Positions 7,750 to 14,675 of a DNA stretch of 36,461 nt are shown here, in pieces (the stretch's first letter is position 1; each line of letters starts with the position of its first letter). Made by a program: the position numbers and the translations under genes. A model generated the notes under the pieces. It saw nothing but the letters and a program-made list of their open reading frames with translations. It was not told the DNA's origin and ran no database searches. Origin of the DNA: CANJIV01 sp046330225 (GTDB taxonomy: Bacteria; Actinomycetota; Thermoleophilia; Solirubrobacterales; Solirubrobacteraceae). The stretch is from contig JAXLTD010000014.1 of assembly GCA_046330225.1 (NCBI GenBank), forward strand, positions 1-36,461. Reading direction: 5' to 3'.

Positions 7750-7773
7750 CGGCGCCGCGGCGCTCAGGCGCCG
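7750..7773. terminator. Hairpin between convergent genes
   Basis: CGGCGCC (7750-7756) pairs with GGCGCCG (7767-7773) around a 10-base loop. It sits 10 bases after the stop at 7740 and overlaps the last codons of the GGDEF/HD-GYP gene. No U-tract. Confidence 0.35.
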
Positions 7774-9545
7774 CGCCCGGCCGCGACCGGGGTGCCGACA
7801 CCCGGGTGCAGCAGGCGAATCTCGCGCACGAGCGCCCGAATGACCTGCGGGTCGAACTGCGTCCCCGAGCAGCGCTGGAGCTCCTCGATCGCCGCGTCCA
7901 CCGACATCCCTCGCCGGTAGGGGCGGTCGGTGACCATCGCGTCGTAGGCGTCGCAGGCCGACACGATGCGGGCGGCGAGCGGGATGTCCTCGCCCGCCAG
8001 CCCGTCCGGGTAGCCGGCGCCGTCCCAGCGCTCGTGGCTGGCGCGGACGAGGTGCCCCACGCGCGAGAGCGCCGGGGCGGCGCCGAGCATCCGCTCGCCG
8101 ATGATCGTGTGCAGGCGCATCACGCGCCACTCCTCGTCGTCCAGCGGCCCTGGCTTGCGGAGGATCGACTGGGGGATCGCGATCTTGCCGACGTCGTGGA
8201 GCTCGGCGAGGCGGACCGTGTCGTCGACCGCCTGCTCGTCCATGCCCAGCGCGACCGCGACGGCCCGCGACAGCGTCGAGACGTCGTGGCTGTGGTCGTG
8301 CAGGTCGGGCTGCTGCTCGTCCAGGACGCGAAGGAGCATGTCGCGGACCTGGCCGCGGGCCGACATCGGGCGGGCGTCCTTGCGGACGTACATGCGCTGG
8401 TCGGCCACCCGCAGCGCGTCGATCGGGTCCCCGGCCTCTGTGGGCACCTCGACCTCGCCGTAGCAGCAGGTGATCCGGACCTTCTCGTCCTGCTCGGTCA
8501 TCGCGTCGGCGCCGGCGGCGATGAGCGGCTCGCAGTCTGCGAGGGGACTCCGGATCAGAGCGCAGAACTCGTCCCCGCCCAGCCGGTAGGCGGTCCCGGC
8601 GTCGCCGAGCACGCCGCGGAGGCGGCCGGCCACGCGGGCGAGCAGCGCGTCGCCGCCGGAGTGTCCGTAGGAGTCGTTCCAGCGCTTGAAGCCGTCGAGG
8701 TCGTAGATGACGAGCACGCTCACGCGGCCGTCCTGCTCCCCGAACGCCGCCTCGAGGTCGCCGATGAGCTTGCGCCGGTTGCCGAGCCCGGTGAGCTCGT
8801 CGGTGATCGCCTGCTGGTGCAGCTGCTCGCCGCGCCGCTCGAGCTCGCCGGCCCGCTCTTGCGAGAGGAGCAGCTCACCGAGGAGGTACTGGAAGACGAG
8901 CATCACGAGCCCGATGAGCGCGAGCGCGCTCAGCCCCAGGTGGTGGTAGACGAAGACCGTGGCCACGGCGAGGAGGGCCGAGGCCAGCTCCGACGCCAGA
9001 ATCGGCAGCAGCGAGTCGCGGACCTTCGACGCGAGGCTGGCGCGCTCGAGATAGCACTGGTAGCCGGCGACGAACAGGAAGTTGAGGGCCAGCGCGAGGA
9101 CGAAGGTCGCGAAGACCAGCAGGTAGTACGCCGGGTCAGAGGACGACAGCCCGAGCTGGCTGATGGCAACCTGGAACGCGAGCCCGGCGAGCAGCGCGTA
9201 CCAGGCGAACGAGGCCAGGTTCGACAGGAACGTCGGGAACGGCTCGCGCCACCGAGGCCACGTCGCGGCGATCATCACGAATCCGATGGCGGCGGCCGGG
9301 GCGCCGCCGAGGAGCACCATCGCCAGGACGAGCGCGAGGAAGTTGGCCGAGATCCCGAGCTTGCCGTTCGGGAGCGTGATCGCGGTCAGCTCGCTCAGGA
9401 CGGCGCTGATCGCGAGGACAGCGAGCACCCCGAAATCCCAGTGCGAGTACTGGTTCGTGAGCACGCAAACCGGAACGACCGCGGCGAGCGCCACGGCAAG
9501 CGATGCCACGGCCAGGCGGCTCGGTCGCTGTCCGGTTGACTGCAT
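7764..9545 (-). CDS. Membrane GGDEF/HD-GYP cyclic-di-GMP enzyme
   Basis: This encodes 593 residues. The first ~225 form a multi-pass membrane domain (about 6-7 hydrophobic segments, sensor unknown), then a short helix leads into a GGDEF domain (about 240-390). Its active-site motif GGDEF (323-327) is intact, and no R-x-x-D inhibitory site precedes it. An HD-GYP phosphodiesterase domain follows (about 400-580), with H-D (450-451), G-K-I-A-I-P, and G-Y-P (511-513). The usual H-H-E is S-H-E here (503-505). It therefore has both synthase and hydrolase modules for c-di-GMP. Start ATG 9545 has GAGG upstream. A possible leader peptide and hairpin precede it. Known for the families: c-di-GMP synthesis from 2 GTP and hydrolysis to pGpG/GMP; which activity dominates is not visible. 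Confidence 0.92.
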   Translation of the reverse strand: MQSTGQRPSRLAVASLAVALAAVVPVCVLTNQYSHWDFGVLAVLAISAVLSELTAITLPNGKLGISANFLALVLAMVLLGGAPAAAIGFVMIAATWPRWREPFPTFLSNLASFAWYALLAGLAFQVAISQLGLSSSDPAYYLLVFATFVLALALNFLFVAGYQCYLERASLASKVRDSLLPILASELASALLAVATVFVYHHLGLSALALIGLVMLVFQYLLGELLLSQERAGELERRGEQLHQQAITDELTGLGNRRKLIGDLEAAFGEQDGRVSVLVIYDLDGFKRWNDSYGHSGGDALLARVAGRLRGVLGDAGTAYRLGGDEFCALIRSPLADCEPLIAAGADAMTEQDEKVRITCCYGEVEVPTEAGDPIDALRVADQRMYVRKDARPMSARGQVRDMLLRVLDEQQPDLHDHSHDVSTLSRAVAVALGMDEQAVDDTVRLAELHDVGKIAIPQSILRKPGPLDDEEWRVMRLHTIIGERMLGAAPALSRVGHLVRASHERWDGAGYPDGLAGEDIPLAARIVSACDAYDAMVTDRPYRRGMSVDAAIEELQRCSGTQFDPQVIRALVREIRLLHPGVGTPVAAGRGA

Positions 9546-9628
9546 GGAGTTACCTCAGCCCTCGGAGGTCGGCCATCGGTTCCCTATCGGCAGGCACCAC
9601 TGGATCTTGAACCGGGACAGGAAACGTC

Positions 9629-9656
9629 GAGGGGCCCGCCTCACCGCGGGCCCCTC
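9629..9656 (-). terminator. Strong hairpin in the leader of the GGDEF/HD-GYP gene
   Basis: GAGGGGCCCGC (9629-9639) pairs perfectly with GCGGGCCCCTC (9646-9656) around the 6-base loop CTCACC. On the minus-strand transcript it starts 16 bases after the leader stop codon and 83 bases before the ATG at 9545. Only a short U-run (GUUU) follows, so it could be an attenuator, a terminator of a short RNA, or an mRNA-stabilising structure. Confidence 0.5.
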
Positions 9657-9672
9657 GCGCTTCACGTTGGGA

Positions 9673-9693
9673 CTAGCGGCCGCGATAAGACAC
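9673..9693 (-). CDS. Possible leader peptide MSYRGR
   Basis: GTG TCT TAT CGC GGC CGC TAG on the minus strand, preceded by the strong ribosome site AAGGAGGAG (9706-9698) with a 4-base spacer. This is the best Shine-Dalgarno in the region, yet it serves only six codons. Together with the hairpin just downstream, this resembles a translated leader of an attenuated operon. No regulatory amino acid is obvious (one Tyr, two Arg). It may be fortuitous. Confidence 0.35.
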   Translation of the reverse strand: MSYRGR

Positions 9694-9893
9694 GTTGCTC
9701 CTCCTTCGTCACTCGCCGACGGGAGCGGACTGACTCCAATTGCGCCAACGTCGCCGGAAGGAGGCCGGAAAACTGCCGCGAATCCGACAACTTGAGGCAA
9801 AAGCGCAGTCCGCGGACGAATGTTCTATCAAGGGAGCCCACCGGCAGTGAAACATTCCGCCCGCACTTCCCCCCCGCGCCGGCCTCCGCGAGG

Positions 9894-11198
9894 ATGCCGG
9901 GCGTGAGCGCTCCGGAGGCCGAAACGGCCCCGCCCGAGACCCGCCGCAGCCTCGCGCCCTTGCAGTCCCGCGCATTCCGCCGGCTGGCGATCTCCTACTG
10001 GGTCAACGACCTCGGCAACTGGCTGGGCGAGGTGGCCTTGGCCGTGCTCGTCTTCGACCGGACGAACAGCGCACTCGCCACCGCCGCGCTGTTCCTGTCG
10101 ATGCGGTTCCTGCCGGCGCTGCTGGGCCCGCTGCTCACCATTCGCCTCGAAGGCTGGGACGGCCGGCGCTCCCTCCCCTTGCTCTACGTCGCCGAGGCCA
10201 TTGCCTTCGCGGCGCTGGCGCTCGTCGCGGGCGGGACGTTCCTGCTCGCCGCGATCGTCGCGCTGGCGGCCGTCGACGGTGTCGCGGCGACCGCGGCCCG
10301 GGCGCTCGAGCGCGGCGCCACCGCCGCCGCGCTCGGGGGACGCGGGCTCCTGCGCGAAGGCAATGCAATTCTCAACGTCGGATTCACCGCCGGCTCGGCG
10401 CTCGGGCCGGCGCTTGCCGGCGTCGTCGTCGGGCTCGTCGGAGCCCAGGCCGCGCTCCTGGCCGACGCGGCGAGCTTCCTCATCATCGCGGTTCTGCTCG
10501 CGGCGGGCCCATCGCTCCCGGTCTCCGGCGAGGACGGCGCCGGCGTGCTCGCCCGCCTGCGCGAGGGGCTCGCCTACGCCCGCCGGGCCCCGGGCATCCT
10601 GCGCCTGCTCGTCGGCCAGGCCGCGGCGCTCGTGTTCTTCACGGCAGTCGTTCCGGTGGAGATCGTGCTCGTCAAGGAGACGTTCGGCGGCACCGACGCC
10701 GGGTACGGCCTCCTGCTCGCGAGCTGGGGCGCCGGGATGGTGGTCGGCGGCCTGCTCTTCGCGACCGCCCGCCGGGCACGGCTGCTGCCGCTCCTCGTGC
10801 TCAGCACCGTGCTCATCGGCGTCGCCTACCTGGGCGTCGCGGCCGCGCCGACGCTCGCCTGGGCGTGCATCGCCTCGGTGCTCGGCGGCCTCGGCAACGG
10901 CGTGCAGTGGGTCGCGCTCGTGACTGAGCTCCAGGAGGCCGTGCACCGCCAGGCCCTCCAGGCCCGGGTGATGGGCCTGCTGGAGTCAATCAACCAGCTC
11001 ATGCCCGCCGTGGGCTTCATCCTCGGCGGCGCGGTAGCCACGCTCGCGTCGCCGCGCACCGTCTACGCGCTGGCCGGGGCCGGAGTCCTGCTCATCGTGG
11101 CGGCGCTCGTCGTGGTGAGCCTGCTGCGCGGGCGCCGGCCGCCGCCGGACCCCGCGGCGGCCTACTCGCCGGAGGGCCCGGGCTCGTCGGCGAGGTAG
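9894..11198 (+). CDS. MFS transporter (DHA3/MFS_3-like exporter)
   Basis: This encodes 434 residues with a dozen hydrophobic segments, a cytoplasmic N-terminus (A-P-L-Q-S-R-A-F-R-R-L-A-I-S-Y-W-V-N-D-L-G-N-W-L-G) and a central loop near residue 190-215. The N-terminal R-x-L pattern followed by N-D-x-G-x-W is typical of the MFS_3/DHA3 group, which includes macrolide and enterobactin exporters; the substrate is unknown. ATG 9894 follows immediately after GAGG, so the GTG at 9903, nine bases after GAGG, may be the real start. The open frame to 9792 has no start signal. The gene is followed by a convergent small gene that overlaps its last 37 bases. Confidence 0.85.
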   Translation: MPGVSAPEAETAPPETRRSLAPLQSRAFRRLAISYWVNDLGNWLGEVALAVLVFDRTNSALATAALFLSMRFLPALLGPLLTIRLEGWDGRRSLPLLYVAEAIAFAALALVAGGTFLLAAIVALAAVDGVAATAARALERGATAAALGGRGLLREGNAILNVGFTAGSALGPALAGVVVGLVGAQAALLADAASFLIIAVLLAAGPSLPVSGEDGAGVLARLREGLAYARRAPGILRLLVGQAAALVFFTAVVPVEIVLVKETFGGTDAGYGLLLASWGAGMVVGGLLFATARRARLLPLLVLSTVLIGVAYLGVAAAPTLAWACIASVLGGLGNGVQWVALVTELQEAVHRQALQARVMGLLESINQLMPAVGFILGGAVATLASPRTVYALAGAGVLLIVAALVVVSLLRGRRPPPDPAAAYSPEGPGSSAR

Positions 11199-11353
11199 GC
11201 GATGGCGTGCCGGTAGACCGTCGCCTCGCCGCCCGACTCGAGCGTCACACGGAGCGCGCCGTCCGGAGCGCTGGCCAGCTCGTTGCGGATGGTCCGGGCG
11301 TCGGCCGACGCGAGCAGGGCACCGCCGTCGAGGAGGTGGATCATCGAAGGCAC
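11162..11353 (-). CDS. Small hypothetical protein (63 aa)
   Basis: Reads MPSMIHLLDGGALLASADAR and ends with V-Y-R-H-A-I-A-Y-L-A-D-E-P. The GTG at 11353 and the ATG at 11344 are both possible; neither has a good ribosome site. It lies 37 bases downstream of the carotenoid oxygenase on the same strand and overlaps the end of the MFS gene. The beta-strand-like pattern (L-R-V-T-L-E-S-G-G-E-A-T-V-Y-R-H) suggests a small soluble protein. I do not recognise a family, but the codon pattern is that of a real gene. Confidence 0.55.
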   Translation of the reverse strand: MPSMIHLLDGGALLASADARTIRNELASAPDGALRVTLESGGEATVYRHAIAYLADEPGPSGE

Positions 11354-11390
11354 GGCGCGAGCCTACCGCGGGGCGGCCGCCGGGCGCACG

Positions 11391-12918
11391 TCAGAAGACC
11401 CGGCCGTGGAAGCCGTAGGGAATGTGGTGCGGGACGCGGGCCCGCGCGACCTCGCGGAACGACCGGGCGTCGAGCACGAGCAGGAAGGACCGCCCGGCGC
11501 GCGCGTCGAGCACGACCGACAGGACCGCGCCGTCGTCCTCGCGGCGCGCCCCGGGAGCGGCGACGAACACCGGCTCGCCCGGGAACGTGCCGGCCTCCCG
11601 CCAGGTGCGGGCCGCACCGGTCTCGACATCGACCTTGACGATCTGGTCGATGAACCCGCTGCGGCCAGGGTCCCGCAGCCCGGTGCCGTAGGCGTACCGG
11701 TAGGCGCGGGCGTTCACCCGCTCGTAGTTGATGCGCGGCAGCTCGATCGGCACATCGGAGAGCCGGCGGTGCCGGACGCGCCCGGTCCCGAGGTCGAGCT
11801 CGTAGCGGCGCAGCTCGGCCTGCGGCACCGAGTGTGCCGGCCCGCGCAGCTTGTCGAGGTACAGCGACCGGATGATGCCGGGGTCGGGATAGGCGCAGAC
11901 GTCGAGCCAGAGCCGGCCGCGCGCCTCGAACGCGTTGACGTGGTGAAACGCGAAATACGGCTCCGTCTCCAGTGTCCGGACCCGCCCGGTGCCGCGGTCC
12001 ACGACGTGGAACCGGGCCGGCTGGCCGGCGTGCCAGGCGAAGTTCTCGATGATGGGCTTCCAGTGCAGGGCCGTCTCGAGCGGGTCGAGGCGGAACGGGA
12101 ACTCGGCGAGGACCGCGTGGCGCGCGGTGAGCGCGAACGAGTGCATGTACCCCGGCTGGCCCTCCGGGATCGCCGCGAGGACCCGGCTGGGGCCGCCGCG
12201 CTCCGAGACGAGGACGTCGTAGCCGCTCGGCGGCGCCAGCCGCGTGGTGAAGGCGTAGCGCTCGCCCCGGAGGGGGTCGGCGTGCGGGTGCGCTGTGCCG
12301 GTGACGGCGAGCGGCGCCCGTCCGCGGACCCCGAGCGTGCGCAGCGTGACGGGATCGAACTGGACCGGGAGCGGGATCTCGGTCAGGGCGACGAAGCGGC
12401 GGCTGAGCCGGTCGACGTGCACGTTGGCGTTCGGCACCGGTGCCGGCACGAACATCGCGGCCGCGCCGTTGAAGATCGCCCGGCAGGGGTCGGTGGCGAA
12501 CTCCGAGTAGCGGATGCGGCCCTCGGTCGTCACCGCGGCGTGCTGGGAGCTGCGCAGGAAGCGGTTCGCGTAGCCGACCCGCCCGGCCCGGCACGAGAAC
12601 GCGTGGAGCATCGCCAGCCCGTCGAACCAGTGGCGAAAGCGGGCGTCGCCCTGCTCGAACAGCGCGGGCCCGTTGCGGACAAGCGTCCCCCTCAGCCACG
12701 GCGGCAGGCGCCCGTCGACGGGCAGCGATCCGATGCGGACCTCGCGGCGCAGGCTCCGAAAGCCGAGCCTCCAGTCCGGCGCCGGCTGGCGCGCAAGCGC
12801 CTCGCCGCGGCCGCGAGCGGGCTGGCGGCACCGCCGCCCCGGCTGCCGCGACGGCCCCCCGCGCGAGCAGCTCGCGCCGGCGAATCCCGTCGGGTCCGCG
12901 CTCTTCGCCGCCGTCCAT
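11391..12918 (-). CDS. Tat-exported carotenoid cleavage oxygenase, with two apparent frameshifts
   Basis: Carotenoid oxygenase (RPE65 family): an Fe(II) enzyme that cleaves conjugated double bases of carotenoids or related stilbene-type substrates. All four iron-ligand histidines appear in family context: H-P-H-A-D, Y-M-H-S-F-A-L-T, F-H-H-V-N-A-F-E and the C-terminal G-F-H-G-R-V-F; L-R-G-T-L-V-R-N-G-P and F-D-G-L-A-M-L-H are also present. The catalytic frame is open from 11391 to 12938, but its first ~48 codons are meaningless. In another frame, ATG 12918 begins a twin-arginine signal (I-R-R-R-E-L-L-A-R-G-A-V-A-A-A-G-A-A-V). Adding one base near 12828 and one near 12795 joins signal and enzyme as ...A-A-V-P-A-S-P-L-A-A-A-A-R-R-L-A-R-Q-P-A-P-D-W. 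If this is a sequence error, the gene is intact and exported folded. Confidence 0.85.
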
Positions 12919-12959
12919 GGGCGCGAACGTTCCCACACCCGCGCGCCCGCGCGGCCCGG

Positions 12960-14537
12960 TCAGTCGCGCCGGGCGAGCACGGCGGCCTTCTCGGTCGCGA
13001 ACTCGTCATCGGTGAGGACGCCGCGATCCCGCAGCGAGGCGAGCCGCTCGAGCTCGGCGTACCGGTCCTCTCCGGCCGGGAGGGCGCCGCCCGGCGCGGT
13101 CTTGGCCGCCGACCGGGAGGCGAGCGCGTCGCTCGTGGCGTCCCGGGCCTTCCCGACTGCGCCGGCCGCAGCCTTGCCGCCGCGGCTGGCGGCCGCGCCG
13201 ACCTTCGCCAGCACGCCCGGGTCGTCGTCGCGCAGCTCGATCTCGGGGAACTCCTTGGCCGTCTCGCGGCGCAGGGCGAACACGCCGATCACCACGACGA
13301 TCACGATGAGCAGCATGCCCCAGAACATCCGGGTCGCCGGCGTCGGGCCCCAGAGGAACAGCAGGAGCAGCAGGCCGGCCACCACGCCCCAGGTGATGTC
13401 GGGCCGGCTGCGCAGGTACGGCGCCAGCGAGCGGCGGATCGACGTGGCCGGACGCGACCGCCCGGCCAGCCATGCGGCCAGGATCACGATCACGCCGACG
13501 AAGATCGCGCCCTGGGCGGCCTGCACCAGCAGCGAGGTGCTGATCGTCCACACCGCGCTGGCCGCGGGCCGCACGGCGTCGGTCTTCGCGAGCCCGTCGA
13601 CCACCATGCCGCCGACGACGTTGCGGGCCACCAGGACGAGCAGCCCGGCCACGACCATGCCGAAGCCCGTGCCGGCCAGGAGCTGGCGGCGCCGGCCGCG
13701 GGCCAGGTAGATCGCCAGCGCGAACAGGAGCGGCACGAGGATCCACAGCACGACGATGAGAGCGCGGAAGACCGATGTCGCGTCCTGGGCCGTGGCGATC
13801 TGCTCGGAGTCCAGGATCTCGAGCTGCCCGACCCCCGGCGGGATCTTGGCGATGAGCGACTGCGACACGCCGACGTCGCCCGCCAGCTTGCCCACCACGG
13901 CGCCGAGATCGAGCGTGACCTTCCCGTTGGCCGACGACACCGGCCCGACGTCGTTGCCCTCGAGGACGTTCACGAACTGCGTGTGCGCGGCGCGGTTGGC
14001 GGTGCGCCAGAGGTTCTGGAACTGGGAGGACTCCAGCGCGCTGTTCGCCGCCTCGGTCGCGAGGTTCTTCAGGCCGCTCGCTGCCGGGCCCGCGAGCGGC
14101 TTGGCCTGGGTCGGCAGGACGGACTGGATCTCGCCGGCGACGTCGACGTTCGCGTAGAGCTGGGCCACGAGGTAGTCGGCGACCTGCTCGCGGATCTTCG
14201 AGTTCTCGAGCAGCTGTGTGCTCGTGTTCGTCCAGTTGTCGGTGTTGAGCAGCTGGCGGTTCAGCCAGACGGCGAACGTCCCCAGGATGAGCAGCAGCGT
14301 GGCGAGCACGAGCACGCCCCAGGCGACGATCCGCTGGCCACGGCCCGCCGGCGGCCGCTCGGCGGCGGCCGGGGCGGCGCTGGCGGCGGCGGGCGACACC
14401 GCGGTGTCGGCCTCGGCGGCGCCGCCCTCGACGTCGGCAGACGTCAGCGTCGGGGCTTCGGCGGCGTCGCCGGACGCGCCCCTCGGCGCGTCGTCCTGCG
14501 GCTCGGCCGGGCCGTCGGGTGGTCCGGATTGCGTCAT
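12960..14537 (-). CDS. Multi-pass membrane protein with C-terminal SHOCT domain
   Basis: This encodes 525 residues. An acidic, proline/alanine-rich cytoplasmic N-terminus (1-65) precedes a first membrane segment (about 70-92). A ~170-residue polar region, probably extracytoplasmic, follows (L-L-N-T-D-N-W ... I-L-D-S-E-Q-I). Five further hydrophobic segments follow, then a charged linker, and finally a SHOCT module (Y-A-E-L-E-R-L-A-S-L-R-D-R-G-V-L-T-D-D-E-F-A-T-E-K-A-A-V-L), a short helical pair found at the ends of many membrane proteins. The function is unknown. It is divergent from the FtsH-like gene, 138 bases away. No Shine-Dalgarno precedes the ATG, but TAGGCT lies 9 bases upstream, suggesting a leaderless or near-leaderless mRNA. 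Confidence 0.8.
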   Translation of the reverse strand: MTQSGPPDGPAEPQDDAPRGASGDAAEAPTLTSADVEGGAAEADTAVSPAAASAAPAAAERPPAGRGQRIVAWGVLVLATLLLILGTFAVWLNRQLLNTDNWTNTSTQLLENSKIREQVADYLVAQLYANVDVAGEIQSVLPTQAKPLAGPAASGLKNLATEAANSALESSQFQNLWRTANRAAHTQFVNVLEGNDVGPVSSANGKVTLDLGAVVGKLAGDVGVSQSLIAKIPPGVGQLEILDSEQIATAQDATSVFRALIVVLWILVPLLFALAIYLARGRRRQLLAGTGFGMVVAGLLVLVARNVVGGMVVDGLAKTDAVRPAASAVWTISTSLLVQAAQGAIFVGVIVILAAWLAGRSRPATSIRRSLAPYLRSRPDITWGVVAGLLLLLFLWGPTPATRMFWGMLLIVIVVVIGVFALRRETAKEFPEIELRDDDPGVLAKVGAAASRGGKAAAGAVGKARDATSDALASRSAAKTAPGGALPAGEDRYAELERLASLRDRGVLTDDEFATEKAAVLARRD

Positions 14538-14546
14538 GCGGGCGGC

Positions 14547-14552
14547 AGCCTA
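14547..14552 (-). promoter_or_regulatory. -10 box for the SHOCT membrane protein
   Basis: TAGGCT on the minus strand, 9 bases before the ATG at 14537. No ribosome site lies between. No clear -35. Confidence 0.35.
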
Positions 14553-14662
14553 CAAAGTCTGGCCGCCCCGGCACCCCCTTGGCCGCGGACCGGGCACCGC
14601 GCCGCTGGGCCGCCGGCCCGCCGCCGCGGCGCAAAGCGGCATTCAGCCCCGCACGGACTCGG

Positions 14663-14668
14663 TACTCT
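14663..14668 (+). promoter_or_regulatory. -10 box for the FtsH-like gene, leaderless start
   Basis: TACTCT is followed by exactly 7 bases (CACGCGA) and the ATG at 14676, which would put transcription start at or next to the A of ATG. No Shine-Dalgarno is present. Confidence 0.5.
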
Positions 14669-14675
14669 CACGCGA

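Larger units (their letters stand above)
9546..9893. other. 348-base gap between divergent genes
   Basis: This gap lies between the GGDEF/HD-GYP gene (minus) and the MFS gene (plus). It holds a strong minus-strand ribosome site with a six-codon reading frame (9673-9693) and an 11-bp hairpin (9629-9656). CACGTTG occurs twice (9663-9669, 9691-9697), and AACGT/ACGTT (9623-9627/9664-9668) can extend the hairpin. No clear promoter for either direction was found. Confidence 0.5.

Noticed and set aside
9555..9800. 81-codon minus-strand frame before the GGDEF/HD-GYP gene
   Set aside because: It runs through the hairpin and leader with no ribosome site and no protein-like pattern.
11283..14675. Upstream extension of the FtsH-like frame into a 1928-codon open frame
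   Set aside because: It is antisense to the carotenoid oxygenase and SHOCT genes and has no conserved content; stop-free shadows are expected at this GC. The ATG at 14676 begins the recognisable protein.
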